7,108 nucleotides of DNA from Prevotella sp. Its GTDB lineage: Bacteria; Bacteroidota; Bacteroidia; Bacteroidales; Dysgonomonadaceae. Below the pieces are notes generated by a model, which was not told the origin of the DNA, made no database searches, and saw only the letters and a list, made by a program, of their open reading frames with translations. The DNA lies in NCBI GenBank assembly GCA_031263965.1, contig JAISES010000071.1:1-7108 (forward strand), given 5' to 3'. Below are positions 6,558-7,108 of this stretch, piece by piece (within the stretch, counting starts at the first letter, position 1; each line of letters starts with the position of its first letter). A program made the translations under genes and the position numbers.

Positions 6558-7108
6558 GTTAGATAAACAGTTTACCGATGGGGCGACCCTTTATGCAGCC
6601 GAGCTGAATGAACTGGTCGACGCAATCAATGAGATAGATGAATCGAATGAAGAAAAAGTCAACAAAATACAGGGTAAGGAACTGTCAACAAATGATTTTA
6701 CAGATGAACTGAAAGAACGGTTAACCGCTTTGCCGGAATTTGAAAAGGATGGCGCCGGGAATATGTATTTATCCGATGACGGAACATACAAAAAGATCGA
6801 AGCAGCCTCCGGAGGCCTGGTCAACGTGTCCAATGACAACAATACCTATAACTATGCCGCAAAGCAGACAGCCCGGAATGCCGTACTGACTAAAGACCGG
6901 ATAAAAGGGCAGGTTATCACCTACCGGCTAAATACAGGGGAATGGGTATTGGATCTGTTTACAGGCGACTCCGTGGGATTATGGAGTGACGCGGCAAACT
7001 GGAAAAGTTATCTGGTATCATCCGATCTGGCGGGCATACTGGCAGATATAGAGGCCTTAAAAAATAAAGTCACCGTAACGGATAACCGCACTCAGAATAT
7101 TCCGGACA
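6550..7108 (+). CDS. tail-fiber-like protein, N-terminal part (runs off window)
   Basis: Start of a probable tail fiber or fiber-adaptor protein; 186 codons are visible and the 3' end lies outside the window. Residues 8-27 (FTDGATLYAAELNELVDAIN) fit the usual fiber opening, in which a T-x-x-x-LN helix follows a short strand. Residues 36-58 (KVNKIQGKELSTNDFTDELK and onward) match a very widespread phage fiber motif of the type KVDKVxGKGLSTNDFT. Residues 99-154 (AARNAV-like TARNAV, GQVITYRLNTGEWVLDLFTG, LWSDAANWKSY) match a repeating pattern of Bacteroidetes tail proteins (AR-x-x-V, ITY, W-V, W-x-x-x-x-NW). A short helix, possibly coiled coil, begins near 159 (DLAGILADIEALKNKV). The ATG overlaps the previous stop as ATGAGTAA, implying coupled translation. 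No strong Shine-Dalgarno sequence is present; the upstream bases are A-rich (AAAGAAACAA), common in this phylum. Confidence 0.7.
   Translation, partial: MSKLDKQFTDGATLYAAELNELVDAINEIDESNEEKVNKIQGKELSTNDFTDELKERLTALPEFEKDGAGNMYLSDDGTYKKIEAASGGLVNVSNDNNTYNYAAKQTARNAVLTKDRIKGQVITYRLNTGEWVLDLFTGDSVGLWSDAANWKSYLVSSDLAGILADIEALKNKVTVTDNRTQNIPD

Overview
The window is a tightly packed stretch of phage (or prophage) tail and baseplate genes, all on the + strand. It most likely comes from a phage of a Bacteroidetes/Bacteroidales host. Three things suggest this: the host-recognition proteins have a layout I associate with Bacteroides/Parabacteroides prophages, such as the blocks MRVYELEVQ...TNGSLWVSD and GDIVRRQ...DVIDGI; strong Shine-Dalgarno sequences are mostly missing; and the base composition is moderately AT-leaning. 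No integrase, terminase, lysis, replication or defence gene is present, so I cannot tell a free phage from a prophage. The hub-plus-spike pair fits a contractile tail best but does not prove it.

Layout: (1) 1-42, leader or the last bases of an upstream gene. (2) 43-1302, baseplate hub protein (gpD/gp27-like). (3) 1289-2245, central spike with an OB-fold (gpV/gp5-like). (4) 2245-4008, beta-rich tail/fiber protein ending in a conserved block. (5) 4014-6557, a large multi-domain tail protein with two jelly-roll-like carbohydrate-binding-type modules, two Ig-like domains and a C-terminal triple 20-residue repeat. (6) 6550-7108, the start of a tail-fiber-like gene that runs off the window. Successive genes overlap by 14, 1 and 8 bases, with one 5-base gap, so they almost certainly form one operon with coupled translation. 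I found no promoter, terminator, RNA gene, CRISPR array or insertion sequence, and no gene-free stretch longer than 42 bases.

How they work together (inference from family knowledge): the hub closes the end of the tail tube, the spike sits on the hub as the piercing tip, and the next three products form the outer baseplate or fibers that contact surface glycans.

I did not see an undescribed defence or enzymatic system. The most unusual points are these. The 2245-4008 and 4014-6557 genes look like two halves of a protein I would expect to be continuous, separated at one frame change. A roughly 165-residue module sits inside a conserved block of the second gene. The three tandem 60-base repeats at the end of that gene reach the start codon of the next gene and grow more AT-rich toward it.
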